From assembly GCA_950295325.1 (NCBI GenBank), contig OX485808.1, forward strand, positions 8,432,501 through 8,496,500: a stretch of 64,000 nucleotides of DNA, given 5' to 3'. Of this stretch, positions 1-12,730 are shown in pieces (position 1 is the stretch's first letter; every line of letters starts with the position of its first letter). The stretch comes from Polytrichum commune. Its lineage: Eukaryota; Streptophyta; Polytrichopsida; Polytrichales; Polytrichaceae. The position numbers were made by a program, and so were the translations under genes. A model generated the notes under the pieces. The model had not been told where the DNA came from. It ran no database searches and was given only the letters and a program-made list of their open reading frames with translations.

Positions 1-3000
1 GATTGTCTTCAAGCCTAATATGCAGAAATAACAAAACCATTGACTGTTAAACTTCACATTAACACAAGATAATGCAAGCAGAGCTACATTGAATGGGGAT
101 TGGATGTCAGTTTCCTTAATAATATCAACCTCGCCGCAGATACATGAAACAAAGGGGGAAATGGGCGTCTTCCATACTACTAGAGATCTTGAATTCAAAA
201 CTAAAATTGACGTTTTCTCAAACCTGTGATGCAAATCCTTGCTTTAGAACATGACAAACACAGTGTGCACCTGTTTACCGTGCACGGATAGGTTGCTTTG
301 ATACTGAAGACTCACATATAGTGGACAGTGGCCACTCCACTGGTAGACAACAGCATAGAACGGTCATAAAGGACATATGTGATGTTGTTTGCAGTTAGGT
401 TTACAGACTTCAACACCGGCAATGGGTCTGTTGCAGTTAGAGGAACTGCTCGTAGGTCAAGTGTCTCATTAAACGTGTTGCACTCCAGATTTCTGCATAA
501 TTTTCTCAAGTGGTTAGGCTAAGTGAGTGAATATTTGAGATCTCTGTGATCACATATCTAAAACAGAACTACATCACAAACCTCATGACAGGACATCAAG
601 TGACTAATGTCTTTGAAGATTAACCTTCAATGGCAGTGGAGTATTTTTCCATAACTAGCACTCCATAATAGAAACACATCTGTAATCAAGAACGAAACTT
701 TTTGCACTCATAGATCGTGACTTTACTGAAATAGAATGGATTCAAATATTTGTGTAGAGATTGAAGTTGCTTACAGATATTCTAGCTGTTGAAGTTGTTT
801 TGTATTAACTAGATATGCGGGAACAGTACCAAAAAGAGAGTTGTTGGCCATCCCTCTGCACAGGTCAACGCATACTCACAATGTCAAATGCCATGTTTAA
901 AACATCCCGTCCAATTAATAAGTCAACCGACATTTAAATGCATAGCCTTTGACTAGCAGTTGATCTAAGTAATGACGATGACACAGCAATTACAGAGATC
1001 ATGATGTTCACATGGCTGTGTGTGCTTACAGAATTCTCAATTGCTGGAAGTTTATCAGCCAGGATGGAATTGTTGATGGATCAAAAGAGTTATTACTTAA
1101 AGCCCTGCACATGAATGAAATGGGGTTACTTTGGTTATGGACCGATTTGTTTCCACACATGCCAAAACCTCAAAGCAACAAAGAGTAGGTCGTAAGTGAT
1201 TTGCGCTCAAAAATTTAGGTGAATAAGTCTGGAGTGACGGTCAATACTATACTTGTAAAAGTACCAAATCGTGCACTTTTTGTTACGAATCATTACAGGA
1301 CTGGTACAATGTCCGGGGAGAACTGGTATTTAGTGTAATGGCGGCCGGTTGGTTTTGTGAAAAGTCCGGTTGAATTGGGAAAGTGGAGGATGTGAAACCG
1401 GTGCTTTTAAAAAAAAAAACCGGATTTCAACCGGCAACCATTTTGAGGAGGAGGATTTTTACCCGGATGAATTGTGAAATAGGCGGATTTCATCCTGTTT
1501 GATTCATCTAGGGCGGATATCATCGGGTTTTAGGGTTTAGGTTATGTGTTCGTTGTAGGCTTGTAGTGATTTGGTGAATGGCGGACATGCGAAGCTGTTG
1601 CTTCATTATTGCATTTCATTGTTGATGGCTAGCGTTTAGAATGTATTATGAGTATGTTTATGGAAGATCTTCATAGTGATCTTGATAACATACTAATGGA
1701 AGCCGCATAACTTTATGAAGGAACTCTACAAAGTTTAGATGGTTGTTTTCACATCCACAGAGATACCTTTCAAGGCGTTTTCCTCTTGAAGGTGAAGATG
1801 ATACTGCTCATTTTGACTCTAACAGCTGATGAATTTCATTTCTGTATATAGTATGGTATGTTAGGTTACTTTTTTTACCATGATGTGGCCTCAAATCTAA
1901 TATGAGGTTTTAAGACCTAGGTATGATAGAAGAGTAAATTCATGGCCGTCAACCGGTTGATGGCTTATTTTACATTCAACTCCTGCTATGGATAAATTGT
2001 TGATCATTGTTGTTGTTTCTTGTATGTAATGAATCTGATCAATGTTGTTGGATGTTGATATCATTACATATTATTGTTGTATGTTGATATGTTCTTTGGA
2101 CGTTGTTGTTGAATGGAGTATGTTGTTTGAAAATATAATTTTGCTACATTGGAAAACCGACTTACTTATCAATGCCCAAGTTTTTGACCGGTTGTCATTA
2201 CAATGAAGAGGAAATTAGCCGGCACTTGAAAAAAAATATAGGATATTGGCCGGTCCAAATTAATGGCAACAAATTTGCAACGGGTCAAATCCTGAAAAAA
2301 CCGGTGGAAGTTGTGAAGGGGCGGATTTTAGCTGGTTGAGCTCAAAAATCTCCCAAACCCTGGACTGGTAACAACCAGGAAAATGACATCTAAAGATTTT
2401 TGTTTATATGTGTAGACGCAACTTGACTTTGCGTCTTAGAGTCATTATTGCATTATTGCCAAATTTATCATGCCCTCAAATTTCTGGCTAGACTGAAGGA
2501 GAGGGGACAGCACCCCCTCATGTGAACATTTCAAGTACGTGCTGCAGGAAGGATGGGTGGCCCCTCTCTATTAGAAGGAAAGTCAACCAAAACACTGAAA
2601 CAACACTCCGGGGATAGTTAGGAATTACTCACAAATGTACCATGCTGTTCGACAGCTCGCTGAAATCTGGAAAAGCTCCACTTAAATTATTTGATGAGAT
2701 ATCCAAGCCAGTCATATTAGTAGTTACATTGAGAAATGCATCAAGAACCACGGAGCCACTCAGCTGGTTATGGCTCATATTCCTGCAGACGTCATGTGGT
2801 GCCCCATAAATATATAGTACAACGTGTTAATCTTGATAGAATTGATTGAAAGTGTCAAACAATATTGCAGATGAAACTAAGCAGCTCTTAGCCCTATTCC
2901 TGTAATAGATTATTGGGAGATGATTTGATGTATATATGAAATATGATAAATTTCAAAAATTTGAGATTTCTAAGGAATAAGTTAGTCTCTGAAGACTCAC

Positions 3001-6000
3001 ACGAGTGCCAAGGCTGACAAGTTCCGGAGATCGGGCAGAGGGCCAGTCAGAGAGTTTTCCATCAGTTGTCTGTTGTACACACAAAAGAAGAATAAGTCAA
3101 GCTACATTCACTGTATTTTGATGAATCGGGTAATTCCAAACGATCACATGCAGGTAGCAGAGTCATGAGCAACAAATTCATCTGGGGTGGAGGAGCCTTC
3201 TCAATGACTAAAATAATATAATATTTCATTTGATTGCACAACATGGACGTGCTATTTATCAGGTGAAGTAAACCCTTACAGGGAGATCAAAGATTGCAAG
3301 TAATTGAAGCTAAGACTATCAGTTGCAGTTGCTCCTGGTATACTTCCGTTGAGCTTATTTTGAGACAGATTCAGAACAGACAAATAGGTTGCGTTTCCCA
3401 GGTTACTTGGAATGTTTCCGGTAAGCTGGTTGTCGCTTAAATCTCTGAAAAAAGGTGGCAAGTATACAACATCTATCAGTGCTCAAAATTGTCAAACAAG
3501 CCTGTTGTAAAGTAAAACAGGACGTTATGCTTCAACAATTCATTTGTTTAACAGCACGATGGTAATGATTATTAAAGTTATTATAGAATTAAAGAGACCA
3601 GTACAGTTAAATAAGATAAGTTTGAAACTACCTACTACTGTAACGTATTGTTGACGTATTGTTAATGAGATACCAGTCAGAATGCACACCAATCGTGATG
3701 TACACGCAAATGTATATACATCCAAAGTTTTCAATACACCACAATAAAGGAACAGGTAAGACTGACATTTACATCTCTTCGACACACAGTAATACTGTAT
3801 CTGCCACCACAATTAAGAAACCATAATGATGTGGCAACATAAGAGAATAATATCAAGGATCACACAGATGGTCAAGGATTCTCAGTCTTCATATAAGATA
3901 ACGCTGTAACTAGTACGGATCGCATCATTCCCCAGAACTTGGGAAAAAGAATTTGGTTTGTTTTGAGGGAAATGAAACCTTTTATTTCATTGCCAAAAAA
4001 ACAGACAAGGCCGCCGACAACCTCAGAAGATTCAATGAATTTAGGGGAAAAACTTACAATTCCATAATAAATTCTAATTCTCCCAGTTCGTATGGTATGC
4101 TCCCATTGTGGTTATTGCCGTGAAGATCTCTGACATGTACACAAGAACATGAGTCTTGTGTATCTTCAAATGTTGACACCAAAGTGTCTATAAAATTGTC
4201 AGACGTTCATGACCGAGAAGGATGCTCACCATATTTGTATTCTGTTCAGACATAAGACTTTAGAAGTACTAGAATCGAACTTGAAACTTCCAAAAACGAA
4301 GTTCGTGGAGATTCAAGTTCGATTCTAGTACTTCTAAAGTCTTATGTCTGAACAGAATACAAATATGGTGAAGTTGGAAACATTTCAATCAGGGTACTCA
4401 CAGTGCCTCAAGATAAGCGAGTTGTCCAAGTTCCTTTGGAATAGGCCCTGCCAGTTTAGGATTTCCTGTAATGTATCTGCGTTCCTCACAAAAAGCTGAA
4501 GTCAGTGATCAACTGAGAGATCTGTCGGACAAGCTTCGCTCAACGTCATTGTGCTGGTGCATATAACACGACTAACTTCCTTTACCAGATCTTTTCTTGG
4601 AGGAGGCATGCTTTGGATGTAAGTAATTAAGGTTTCCGTGCATCGAATCAGATGGGAACCAGATCAGGAGGTAAATTAGAAATACACGAATATCAAATAG
4701 AGGAATTGAACTCACAAGAAATTTAACGATGTTAGATTTCCAAAAGCCGGAGGCAGCCCACCCGCCAAATCTGTGTTGCTAATAGTTCTGTAAATGCAAC
4801 AGGTGCAATACAGAGAAATTAAAAATCCTTCGTCTTACCACGTTGTTTGATATATCCTCAATTATAGAAGAAGTCGGGAAGGACTTGTTACAGGCGGCAG
4901 GTGCTGAATTAGGTACACTCCACTATTCTATCCTGCTTGACGTTTCCTACTGAAATTTATTGACGAATAATTGGACTTCCATATCTGAGAATTCAGGAAC
5001 ATGCAATTCTATTGTCACATTCAGCTGCCAGGGGAGTCATTCAAGGACAGAAGTGGCAATGCATTACAAATAGTGGAGGTTACTCACATGCCGATAACAA
5101 ATACTTGGACAAAAATGGTGGTATTGTCGGTTGAGTAGTTATAAGGCATTGAATAGTCAAAATAACATAAGACTCCTAGCCAAGCACTACTAATGCAGGG
5201 CTCAATCTTGTCCGAGGACCAGCCTGGCAGCAGGCTATTAAAAGTTGGATTGTTCTCCTTCCAGGAACCTATGATATTCGTCAGCGCTGCCACTGTGCAA
5301 TAAGACAACAAAGAGGACACGATAAAATGCTCATCAGATGAAGTAACATAGACTGCTGTTCGGACGGAGGTCCTTGTCTTCTTTGAGGTCTCTACTCCAA
5401 ACAAAGCGGAAGGGAACCATCAGATTCCAGAGAATTTAAGCACACTGGAGCTTATATAGCAACTAAAGATCATGAATAAGGAAGGCATTGACTTAGGACT
5501 TACAGTAAGGACCGTTCTCTTAATCCATTCGTAGACTTTCAATATTGACGTGGGATTTTGAGTTTAGATGCCTATACTACACATAGCGTGCAGGCTCTTT
5601 CGCGGTGAGTCCGGCACAGATCAGTTTCTTCAACTCGTAATATAGATCTGTTGGATACAAGAACTTAAGAGTACATGAATCATACTACACGTCACCTCTT
5701 AACAGGATTGGCTCTAAAACTCTAACATAATTAGCTGATGATTCCGGGAACGTTTCTTGTTATGTCAACATCGCCTGCGAGGTAGCAACACCGAGGTGCA
5801 TGCCAGCAACTACTTGCCAAAACATATACAAAATTCACAAATCATTACTATAATGTGTAAATATCTACAGATAATATTATTGATTATCAGTGGAAGAATT
5901 AAAATCATACAGGACGTTTAGGAACCAATTTGAAATGCAGGGAGTACAGACCATCTGTGTCCGAATTATAATAAGATATATTAATATAGTCCGATGCAGG

Positions 6001-6120
6001 GGCTGGGGCCGGGGCGTATCCAGGAGCTTGCGCCACAGCTGTGCGCGCGCTCCAGATTAAAAGAAAAGAGACAGTTGCCGCCACTCCAAACGCCATCCTC
6101 GCTAAATTATGAACAACCAT
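1..6120 (-). CDS. LRR receptor-like kinase, copy A (5' part; 3' exons outside window)
   Basis: Extracellular half of a plant LRR receptor-like kinase. Exons (minus strand) I could set by GT-AG sites, phase and comparison with copy B: 5952-6120, 5088-5292, 4716-4787, 4402-4476, 4058-4129, 3280-3444, 3001-3069, 2633-2782, 1030-1104, 775-855, 316-492, and 1-14 (start of the LRR C-cap exon). Exon 1 encodes a signal peptide with a hydrophobic core ([13 protein letters not shown]) and a plausible AVA/QAP cleavage site. Exon 2 is an LRRNT-like cap ([17 protein letters not shown]). The next exons are LRRs, several exactly 72 or 75 nt. The ATG at 6120 is the first in frame; 6096 is the alternative. 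All visible exons are open. The order (NNSF..STIPSWL, then GTLDLRAV) resembles the LRR-VIII-1 ectodomain type. The transmembrane and kinase exons should lie left of position 1. The intron before exon 1030-1104 carries a 1-kb MITE absent from copy B. Confidence 0.85.
1307..2361. mobile_element. Non-autonomous Mutator-like element (9-bp TSD), 1,055 bp
   Basis: Flanked by the direct repeat GGACTGGTA at 1298-1306 and 2362-2370. Block B at 28138-28146 has the single, unoccupied site (TGACTGGTA), so both boundaries are supported by a filled/empty comparison. The left end begins CAATGTCCGGGGAGAACTGG; the right end is a degenerate inverse (GGGAGATTTT when reverse complemented). The interior is rich in CCGG/ACCGGT motifs and shows no long ORF. 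It sits in an intron of RLK copy A. A 9-bp duplication is typical of the Mutator superfamily; the assignment is inference. Confidence 0.85.
4227..4370. repeat. Perfect 59-bp inverted repeat in an RLK copy A intron
   Basis: Arms 4227-4285 and 4312-4370 are exact reverse complements, separated by a 26-nt loop, between the LRR exons 4058-4129 and 4402-4476. Block B (about 29,998-30,110) has only one arm, and its spacer is in the opposite orientation. The structure therefore looks like a local inverted duplication (template switch) that happened in copy A. Transcribed, it would form a long hairpin. Confidence 0.9.
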
Positions 6121-7380
6121 CCCCGATCTCCACCTGAACACCTCAAGCTTAAGCTAAGTATCTCACTCAGAGAAGCTTGCAAATATTTGCACCACGTTCT
6201 CAATCCTACCGCAGCTAGCTACTCCTTGACGGCACGCATAAGCCGAGCACGCTCCTGTGAGGACTCGGGAGTGGCCAGTTCCATCCTCCCAATTCACCTC
6301 AACCTCCGAAGCACTCGTACTCAACATACACGATGGCTGTCCAACCCGCCCGCGGCGTCGAGACTGCCTTGAATTCAGCAGTCGAACTCCCCGGCCTCTG
6401 ATCAAGCACGATCGATGAGAAGGGAATGAGGAACAACTGGCCTGCGTCCGTTGTAATAAAGATATGTTGGATGTACACCACGTCACGTGTGGACCATACT
6501 ATTGGTGAAAACTTCAGGTAGAGGCTGAGAGCATCTCCACCCTTGGGCAGAAAGGCAGGCTCTCGAAATGCGCTTTGAAGGGCTCCAAGCATGCACTAAA
6601 TTTTTTTAGGGTGGCACTCCCCCACCGTTACTTGCATACTGGCTCTTCAAGCCGAAAAATTGTCAGGATTATTCCCTGTAATGACGTGTCCGAAACAAGA
6701 ATATTCCCTGTAATGACATCTCCGCCCTACATAACCGTCCTGATTCCCAAAAGTGGCACGATTCACTGAATCGCAAGTGGATGAGGCCCCGGAATGTGGG
6801 CGCAGCAAGAGCAACGCTCACCCGCGAGGATAGTGAGTGGAGCCGGAAGTTTGAAGAGCCATGGCAATCAAGGCCTCGGGGTTGGAGAGGGGTGGAGCAT
6901 GTTTTTCTCCAAGGCCGCGTTAAAGAGCTTGCCAAGTCCCTTTAACGCGGCAGGGTGGAGATGCTCTGAGAGCTTCGACTGTGCTTCTCGACCTCGATCA
7001 AGATGCCGATCGAGCCTCGGACCTGGCTGCTCGCCTTGCAAGAACAATCGGTATCGAATGATTCCGGATTCCGACGACTTTGCGTCCCCGCGCCAGAACC
7101 TACAAGGGAGCCACTGGGCAGCTGGACGTGCCCATAGTCGGTCTACCGAATCCCGGGTTCCCGTCCACGCTCCCGGCACACCTGGGGAAGGGACTTTGGG
7201 GAAAGAAGAAAAACAACACTCCATTGGGAACGTGGGAACGCATATGTGGGAACCCATCCTTGGGAACGTACCATAGGGAACTCATCGTCGGCAAACGTAG
7301 GCACTCCACTAGGTAAGTGTGTACGCATGATTGGGGACGTGGGCACATGCTATTAGGAACATGGGAACATGGGGACAAAT
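5952..7380. other. RLK first exon and GC-rich upstream region, with GGGAAC-rich stretch
   Basis: Beyond the first RLK exon, the region up to 7,380 is GC-rich and well conserved in block B (to about 32,655). It holds a short plus-strand ORF at 6333-6401 (22 codons, MAVQPARGVE...) conserved in B at about 32,049, which may be chance or the first exon of a divergent transcript. From 7,190 to 7,380 the motif GGGAAC(G) recurs at short, irregular spacing. I see no clear TATA box for the RLK gene, and no convincing gene of its own. Confidence 0.4.
6533..6965. mobile_element. MITE with GAGCATCTCCACCC-type ends, upstream of RLK copy A
   Basis: The ends read CATCTCCACCC and GGGTGGAGATG as an inverted pair. 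An 8-bp direct repeat CTGAGAGC flanks the insert (6525-6532 and 6966-6973). Block B has the empty site GAGGCTGAGAGCTTCG at about 32,238. Because the target resembles the element end (GAGC), a 3-bp TGA duplication with longer ends fits equally well, so the superfamily (hAT or PIF-like) is open. A second inverted repeat (CCGCGTTAAAG / CTTTAACGCGG) lies inside the right part. Confidence 0.8.
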
Positions 7381-10300
7381 TTGTGTAAAGTCACAACTTG
7401 TAGCAAGGTTTCATTAATATGCAAACCACAGTCCACATAATACAAACACGTGTAATCATGTGTAATTTTGGTGGCCCGATTTATTTGATATTGCATAGAA
7501 TTGTATGTTGAGTTGTACAATCATGTATTAGTTTGTTTTGATTCACACCCTAATTTTAGCTTATACCTTCATTCGGAAGACTATGTTCATTTGGATAAAT
7601 GAATTGTTTCATGACATGATTGTTTTTTCTAGGGGAAACAACTAAAGATGAAGCTATTCATATTAAGAAAATTTCAATTTTATTCTTGATAATGACCCGT
7701 TAGAGTTTAAGTGATGTTTATTTCCTAAATTTGAAAGCCAACGTTGTTGTGGAAATCCGCCTTAAATGTCATGGCTCACTTTGGAATTATTTGGAGGGTG
7801 ATTGGAGAGTGAGGGATAAATGAATCGAATAGATTTGAGTATGACCACTCCAGGGATGGCCTCACATATTTTTCAACTGCCCATTTGTAATTTTAAGGAT
7901 ATTATAGAGTGTATGTAGGTGGTGGTATGGTCGGGCAATGGATTTGAGAAAACTTGAACCCTAAAATTTCCCTTCAAACATGTGACATGATGATGTCCAA
8001 TCTAAATGAAATTTAGTGCATCATGACCTTATCAATTGACTTATATGTGGAACTTCAAGTGCTAGATGCACCACTTTAATCCCAAGCGTTGACCTAAGTC
8101 TCAAACTAATTCCAACATCATTAAGATTAACATCTCCAGAAGAAAAAAAGAAATTGGATATCATTAAATGTCGAATTAGTTGGAAGGCAAAACTAAAGGA
8201 TCAATACCATATGATCATAAACGCCAAAAAAAAACTACTCCTAGTCCTATCCTACGACAAGACCATGAAGAATAATATGTTCTATGAAAGAATTGACATG
8301 AAATTTGGTAAGAGACTAAATTATGGCCTTCATTTTCACTAAATATATTTTCATTGTAGATATTATAGATACATGGTTTTCAAAAAATATATTTAAAAGT
8401 TATTCTCATTTCATAAGAATCCAGATACAAAATTTGAATAAAATCTCTACAAACCATATTGTAGCACAATGTTGCAAATCTTATCGGTTCACTACATTAT
8501 ATGGTAGAACCGATTACAAAAATCATTATGTTAACATTAGATTATCATCAAAATTCCTTTTGAAATGATATTATTGGTTAGCAATGTACAAAGTCTTCCA
8601 CCAATGAGAAACATTAGGAATCTTAGAGACAACTTTGTCCATGTTTGTATCTCTTTTTACACTATTTTTAGCTACTTCAAATATTGGCGGTTTTGATTAA
8701 GGTCAGGTTCACACATGGTCCTCAAATCCCAACTTGGAGGCAAAGTCCCAACTTTTGTGCCTCAAGAGGCCATTAAAATATAATCTACATGGAACTTGGC
8801 ACTTGCTCTTGGAAAGTGCAAAGTCCCATGTACTAGCCCCATCTCCAATACAAAGTCTCGAGAGATTTCTTGAATATTTCTATCATCATGGAAGTACATG
8901 TTAACCATCTTTTCAAATTTTATAGTCATGGATAAAAGATGACAAAACATTTTTCATCTTACGTAATCAACAATTAAAGAGATGCAAGCATTACAAAGAG
9001 TTGTGCAAGATAACTATGTTGAAGGAGAGGAAGGCCTTAGGAAGGTGTAGAACAAAAATCAATATGAAGAAGAAACCAAAAAATAACAAGAGAGAGTAAA
9101 AAAATGATGCATGAAACAACTCGAATACATAAGATTTTGGCCATAAACTTCTATGAAGCCAAATTGACTAGAATATCAGCAATACAGTTTGAGTGATCAT
9201 CAATTTTTGACTAGTGAAAAATACTGTAACTTATTGATGAGTCTATCCATTTGATAATCTACTCTTTTCAACAATGCATTTGTTTTTTTGTTTTTTCATT
9301 TTAACCACATTATTCTCTACCATCTTTCAAAAATTTCTAATGAAAAATTTGCTTACTTTTTTTGTTTGAAAGAAGATTTGATTATTGTGCATAAATAATT
9401 GTTTTAACTTTGACTTGATGGTAAATCTACATCATTTCTTAATGCAATTGCATGCTTTATGAGTTGACATGCTTGATGCCACCACTAGTTCATAGATTCA
9501 TAAAAATTTCATTTATGTCTATCATTCTCCGAGACCCTATTGGCTAATTTGGCCTCTCTGTAGTGCTTGGAAATGGGAAAAAATACTTGCAAGTTACACA
9601 AGATCTTGAGAATCCAAATATTTAGTTTACAATCAAATAAATGAAGATGTCAGCACACAATGATAGAAATGGCGGGAATCTTAAGGTGAAGCAAGGAAAG
9701 ATAGTATGGTTTGATGCATGAGGGGTGGACTTTTCATTGGAAACCCAAATGACATGCATGGATCATTATGAAATTAAATCCTTTATATAAGAGAAGATCA
9801 TAGTGAAAGACAAATGTATATGTATTAACATCATGCTAGGAAATTGACTCATGTATTAATACTAAAGGCATTTCAATTTAATATGATAAATATCTTCAAT
9901 ATATAAAAATATTTATATATCATAAATTAAATAGGTCTTTATTACACATGAAATCCACCTTCATTTTCCTATGAAAAAGTCATTTTCATCTATAACATGT
10001 AACTCAACGATCATATACAATCAAATAAAGGCAAGAGCACAATTATAACTTTGCCACAAACCGGAGAGCATAACTCAAGGAAGCCGATGAGCCCTTTAAG
10101 AGCTTGTAGTTTTTTAAACCCTACCACCTAAATGCAAATCCTAACATGAACATACATGGTAGTCAGTGAGGACTTTTGACCATATGACAACAATGAATGA
10201 CAATGTGAATCGAATGAGACAAATACATCCATTGTCAAAGTATTCTCTAAATATTACGGTCTTTTTTGTACATCTACCTTTATTTCAAATAATTGATAGC

Positions 10301-11240
10301 TTTTTAGATGCACACACTAGAGAAGAAGAATACCTCTCTCTTATGTATACTATGTATGCTAATGCCTCCAATAATACCCCTTCTTACATTCATGTTTGTT
10401 TGTATGTGGTATAAAGAGTCCACTCCTTGGATCCGATGATAGAGATCCATATTATGGTGGAGGAGACTAGGGTTCCAATCCAAACTCGCCAAAGAGCCTT
10501 GCCCCCTCAATGGGCAAAGGCCCAATTAGGATTTGACATTTTGCAAGAAAATACAACTTTCCTTGTTTTTGTGCCGTTCTTCACAAATTTTGGCTTCATC
10601 TCTCCAAGCAATACAATCAATGTGTCCACATCACTATCCTTCTATTGAGAGCTTGATCCCAACACTTTCTTTCCATCTTCACCATGTCCTATAGTTGTCA
10701 TTGTTGCATGTATCTTGAAGAAACTTTGTTTTTGGGAGCTAGTGCTTTAGGTTTTTTTGGTGCTACTCTTATTTTTGTGCCAAATGTTTTCTTCTTTGTT
10801 GTGCTCAAAATTTGTGTGTCCTCTTTCTCACCTACTTCTATCACATCATTTTCTACCCTGCGATTTTATTTCTCGCTTTCACCATTCGTGCCTCCAATCT
10901 CAAAAAACCTAGAATCCTCTCCTTGAAATTTAAATGGATAAAATTCATCAGATTCTCTCATAGGAGAGAAATAAGTCTCTAAAATTATGAAATCCTTTTG
11001 TCTACTCTCTAAAAAAGTGGTTTTTAAGAAAGCCCTCCATTTTGATCACAACAACCCCAATATTTCTGCAATCTGTATATCCTACACCACAAACCAAAAC
11101 ATACAATCATACAATAATGAAAGACAAGAAAGAAAGAAAGAAAGAAAGTGCAAGAGAGGAAGAAAAAAACATAGTAGAAGAAGAAGAAGAAGAAGAAGAA
11201 GAAGATCCACCTTCTCCACAAGCTAGGGCTAAAAATGGTT
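7381..11240. other. Intergenic DNA shared with block B; no gene seen
   Basis: AT-rich DNA conserved in block B (32,656-36,555). Short ORFs are present, including a 62-codon minus-strand ORF at 8762-8950 that is identical in translation at 34042-34230, but none shows a recognisable domain. At 11,129-11,160 there is a (GAAA)n tract and at 11,172-11,205 a (GAA)n tract; both lengths vary between the blocks. Confidence 0.5.
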
Positions 11241-11317
11241 TTTTTTTTTCATGTAACGGCCCACAACTTGTTAGATCTTGGTTATTTTATGCGACATAAA
11301 TTCTCGGGACTTGTGTC

Positions 11318-12081
11318 CAGGGTTGTCTATCCCGACGTCATGACGGTGTCGTGCCGTCATGACATGTCGTGTCGTGACGGACCCCTCCGTCACGACACAA
11401 TAGGGTCCACGTAGGGTCAACCTAGGGGGCAGCTAGTAGGGTGGGTAAAATACTTACCTTCTTGCCAAGGTGGCGTCCTATGTGGCAGAAAAGGGCGACG
11501 TGGACGTGGATATGCCTAGCGCCAGGTAATCCATTTTACCATTCTGTTATCATTCTCTTAAAATCAAAGTAGTAAAATATGACTAAGGAGTGTGTGGGGC
11601 GGACAAGGGCGGACGGGGGGGGGGGGGGGGGGGGGGGAGCGGGTGTGGATGGGGAGGGAGCGGGTGCGGACGGTGGGGGAGGGGGTGCGGACGGGAAGGG
11701 AAAAAAAAAAAAAAAAAAAAAGGACGGACAGGGAGGGGGGGGGGGGGTGCGGACGGGAAGAAAAAAAAAAGAAAAAAGAAAAAAATGACGGATGGGGAGG
11801 GAGGGGGGGGGGACGGGGCGGAACGGGGGCGGAACGGGGGCGGACGGGGGCTAGTAATTTTTTCCCCACTTTACCTCTACTTTGCTGACATGTCATCACA
11901 CGTGGACATCTTACATCCTACGTGTCCGAAATGGGGTAATGTAATTACACACATAATTCGGTAAAATTCAAGTCCGTCAGGATAAAGACAGCATCCGGCA
12001 TAATGCCGTGACGGATACGTGTCGTGACGGCACGACATTATGCCAAGATTAGCCTCCATCACGACACAATAGACAACCCTG
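11318..12081. mobile_element. Non-autonomous hAT-like element, 764 bp, with homopurine core
   Basis: The terminal inverted repeats begin CAGGGTTGTCTAT and are flanked by an exact 8-bp duplication CTTGTGTC (11310-11317 and 12082-12089). Both features are typical of hAT elements. Subterminal regions repeat GTCGTGACGG/CCGTCACGAC palindromic motifs. The core, 11,600-11,850, is almost pure purine on the plus strand, with a run of more than 20 G, a run of about 20 A, and many GGGG blocks. No transposase ORF; the long ORFs over the core are compositional. Confidence 0.85.
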
Positions 12082-12089
12082 CTTGTGTC

Positions 12090-12727
12090 GAGAGTTGGGA
12101 CAACGATGGATGATCAAAGATGCACCCCCATTAAACTGCACATGGTAACAACCACGATAGGGAGGTTAATAGGTGAAATTTTTTTGCAAACACAATAAAC
12201 TACTCATGACTCCATTTGAAAAGAAGTTAAAGAACCACAACAATTCCAAATAATGCAGCACCTAGTGCAGAATATACTCTTTGTTCTCAGTCATGCTTGA
12301 CAATATCGACCATCCTCCAACACTGACATAGGTTTTTAGTTCCCTATGCACCCTCTGAATGCACAAACACCAACCTTTATAGCGTCCATCTTCAGTATCA
12401 GGACCTGTAACTAACATACACTGAAAAACTGAGTACATTCTCAAGAACTCTATTAAGCATAATCACATTGCCACCAAGAGGTTCACCTATACAAATCCAT
12501 GGCGTAGTGCTTTAATTTTGCAATATCTGGGGTGCATATTAGTGGTCCGTGAACATCAGAAAGACGACTTACTAATTACGAGGGTCATGATAATTATTAT
12601 CATTGATTTTTATTGAAGAGCTTCATGTTCGTAACTGAGTATAATATTAAGAATATGGCATAAGTTTACATTTGGATACACAGATGCGTTGCGCAAGTGT
12701 TGTGCAACACATATGAAGGAGAAGCTA
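12090..12727. other. No gene seen
   Basis: AT-rich sequence between the hAT element and the Tourist fragment. Only short ORFs without recognisable features. Confidence 0.4.
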
Positions 12728-12730
12728 AGG

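Larger units (their letters stand above)
1..11240. repeat. Tandem segmental duplication, block A
   Basis: Position 1 corresponds to 26,854 and similarity continues to about 11,240, just after the (GAA)n tract and the string GCTAGGGCTAAAA. The block contains the 5' part of RLK copy A and about 5 kb of upstream DNA. Differences from block B are mostly substitutions, small indels, and three larger changes private to A: the element at 1307-2361, the MITE at 6533-6965, and the hairpin at 4227-4370. The left end of the block lies outside the window. Confidence 0.95.

Noticed and set aside
6163-7378. Multiple overlapping ORFs upstream of RLK copy A
   Set aside because: Several frames are open at once because of GC content; the MITE interrupts some of them in A and not in B.
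11564-11964. Gly/Arg- and Pro-rich ORFs over the poly-G core
   Set aside because: Pure composition effect inside a hAT-like element.
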